NCBI RefSeq assembly: GCF_023349125.1 | Contig: NZ_JAKIKT010000001.1 | Span: forward strand, 124,001-188,000 | Direction: 5' to 3' | From: Shewanella corallii | Lineage (GTDB): Bacteria > Pseudomonadota > Gammaproteobacteria > Enterobacterales > Shewanellaceae | DNA: 64,000 bases | Notes under the pieces: model-generated | The model's database searches: none | Seen by the model: only the letters and a program-made list of their open reading frames with translations | Told to the model about the DNA's origin: nothing | Shown here: positions 62,844-64,000 of the stretch, one piece after another | How the letters are laid out: every line of letters starts with the position of its first letter | How positions within the stretch are numbered: position 1 is the stretch's first letter | Position numbers and translations under genes: made by a program

Positions 62844-63305
62844 TTAGCGGCGAACTTTAACCACGACTTTACGCACCTGTTCGCTGCCAGGAGCTGCGCC
62901 CGGCATATGAATATCTTCCGGGAAGAAGATAGCGAACATACCGGCTTTCAGGGTGACGAAGTTAGCTTCATCCAGCAGCGGCGCGCTATGGAACTCTGCA
63001 AAATCGCGCTGGGCATTGTACTCGGTGTCCGGTGTGCGGCCAGCCAGAGGTAAGCAGCCACAAGCCTCCTCTCCGCTTACGACAAACTGTACATCAATGT
63101 AATCACGGTGAATTTCAAACGGCGCTGTGGTTCTGTCTCTTGGGGCGTAGTCATTCACTATGGCAAACACATTGTCACCATCAATGTTGTGGCGTCCGAT
63201 TTCAGCCTGACTGTAGTCAGTCACTGCAAGATGCTGCAGGGCCAGGGCAATACCGGGATGCAGTGTTGCGTACTGCTCATGGTTGGCAAGGGTGTCCAGA
63301 ATCAT
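62844..63305 (-). CDS. YhcH/YjgK/YiaL family protein
   Basis: 153 residues, a single cupin-like domain: DNVFAIVNDYAPRDRTTAPF then EIHRDYIDVQFVVSGEEACG with the family His-Arg-x-Tyr-Ile-Asp-x-Gln motif, and FAIFFPEDIHMPG near the end with the metal-type His. Members are linked to sugar-acid or sialic-acid handling; no such genes surround it here. GAGG lies 8 nt before the ATG. Confidence 0.92.
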   Translation of the reverse strand: MILDTLANHEQYATLHPGIALALQHLAVTDYSQAEIGRHNIDGDNVFAIVNDYAPRDRTTAPFEIHRDYIDVQFVVSGEEACGCLPLAGRTPDTEYNAQRDFAEFHSAPLLDEANFVTLKAGMFAIFFPEDIHMPGAAPGSEQVRKVVVKVRR

Positions 63306-63456
63306 GTGTTTAACCTCAGTCTGTTGTCTGCAGGGGAGTATACGCTGATAGCCAACCGCGTAGAAGTACTGTGCCTTGCTGAAGGGGGAAACAGGACAGA
63401 GTTCACGCCGAGGGGGATTTTGTTATAGTGAGCGTCCCAAACGAAGAGGTATGAAA

Positions 63457-64000
63457 GTGAATTCAATCAGGTTGTTGGCAGGTCGAAAAGCGAAACAAAC
63501 CATACTGGAACAGGGGCTCAAACCTGAGCTGTTTACCCGGGTGCTGGCGGCATCGGGGGGACCTAAATGGTTGGGAATCGCCGGGCTGGACAAGTACCTG
63601 TTTGGCACCTTTCTGAAAGATCTGTCTCACCCTTTAAATACTCTGGGCGCTTCGTCCGGAGCCTGGCGTTTGGCCTGTCTTGCTCAACAAGATCCTCTGG
63701 CTGCTTACGCAAGACTTGAAGATGCCTACATTGGCCAAAGATATGACACCAAACCATCACGGGCGGAAGTTGAGCGGCAGGTGCAGGGAATCATAGAGCA
63801 TATTCTCGACGGTAATGGGGCAGAGCAACTGCTGGCCAACCCTAATGTTCACAGCCATTTTATCGTCTGCCGGGGTAAGCATTTAAATCAAGTGATGCAA
63901 AGGCCTGTATTAGCCGCGGGACTGGCGCTGTCAGCCATGACCAATCTGGTAAGTCGTCATACTCTGGGCTGGCATTTTGAGCGTCTGGTGTTTGGCGTTG
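63457..64000 (+). CDS. patatin-like phospholipase domain protein, 5' part
   Basis: The first 181 residues are visible; the frame runs off the end of the window. Start GTG at 63457 has AGAGG 7 nt upstream; the ATG at 63451 is only 1 nt from it. Visible patatin features: VLAASGGPKWLGIAGLDKYL, a Gly-rich oxyanion-type loop, and LGASSGAWRLACLAQ with the G-x-S-x-G nucleophile elbow. The catalytic Asp would be downstream. Cytoplasmic by lack of a signal peptide. Divergent from the YhcH-family gene. Confidence 0.82.
   Translation, partial: MNSIRLLAGRKAKQTILEQGLKPELFTRVLAASGGPKWLGIAGLDKYLFGTFLKDLSHPLNTLGASSGAWRLACLAQQDPLAAYARLEDAYIGQRYDTKPSRAEVERQVQGIIEHILDGNGAEQLLANPNVHSHFIVCRGKHLNQVMQRPVLAAGLALSAMTNLVSRHTLGWHFERLVFGV

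Overview
The window looks like chromosome from a marine or aquatic gammaproteobacterium of the Alteromonadales, most likely Shewanella or a close relative. The reasons are the yjgA (darP)/pmbA pairing, a small DUF3012-type lipoprotein, TonB-dependent receptors in a maltodextrin locus, and a GC content near 50% that drops in a few accessory genes. The taxonomic call is inference from gene content only. No rRNA, tRNA, CRISPR array, transposase or integrase was recognised.

Layout. 0-9.2 kb: the 3' end of an ABC-2 permease gene, a large Ig-like surface lipoprotein, and housekeeping genes (yjgA, pmbA, rimO, a SIMPL-domain protein), followed by three tandem small single-span membrane proteins that I do not recognise. 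9.2-11.3 kb: a MarR regulator with four C-terminal cysteines, divergent from a two-gene operon (secreted protein of unknown function plus a thioredoxin-fold protein). Two similar palindromes bracket a near-consensus promoter between them. 11.3-18.1 kb: the 5-oxoprolinase operon pxpABC, a divergent TRAP transporter (dctPQM) and gdhA. Together they suggest uptake of 5-oxoproline, conversion to glutamate and entry into 2-oxoglutarate metabolism.

18.1-45.6 kb is a maltodextrin/starch regulon: two paralogous TonB-dependent receptors, a flavin-dependent tryptophan-halogenase-family protein, three exported GH13 amylases (one a lipoprotein), a GH31 alpha-glucosidase, an MFS sugar transporter, a cytoplasmic GH13 alpha-glucosidase, a LacI-type regulator (MalR-like) and glucokinase. 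Five near-identical 14-bp palindromes (TGMATACGTATGCA) lie upstream of the receptors, the cytoplasmic glucosidase and the transporter, and are the likely regulator sites. Flow: outer-membrane and secreted amylases cut glucan, receptors import oligosaccharides, periplasmic enzymes trim them, the MFS carrier moves them inward, and cytoplasmic glucosidase plus glucokinase finish the job. An accessory block (21.7-26.3 kb: XRE membrane regulator, an unrecognised AT-rich gene, a putative abortive-infection protein) splits receptor 1 from the rest.

45.6-53.9 kb: aroQ, arfB, a SpoIIAA-like protein, a DUF3012 lipoprotein, then a Cys/His-rich exported protein heading a CzcCBA-type metal-efflux operon. 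54.0-56.4 kb: a second accessory block (DUF2726 nuclease-like protein, SMI1/KNR4 protein). 56.5-64 kb: a GNAT/FAD-oxidoreductase pair, an NhaC-type antiporter, a DedA protein, a LapC/YejM-like protein, a YhcH-family protein and the start of a patatin-like gene.

The most unusual structure is a family of five 350-520 bp intergenic repeats built from chains of small hairpins whose stem sequences vary while pairing is kept. They occur only in the two accessory blocks. In four of five, one conserved end points at, and lies about 50-110 nt beyond, the stop codon of an accessory gene, a cassette-like arrangement.
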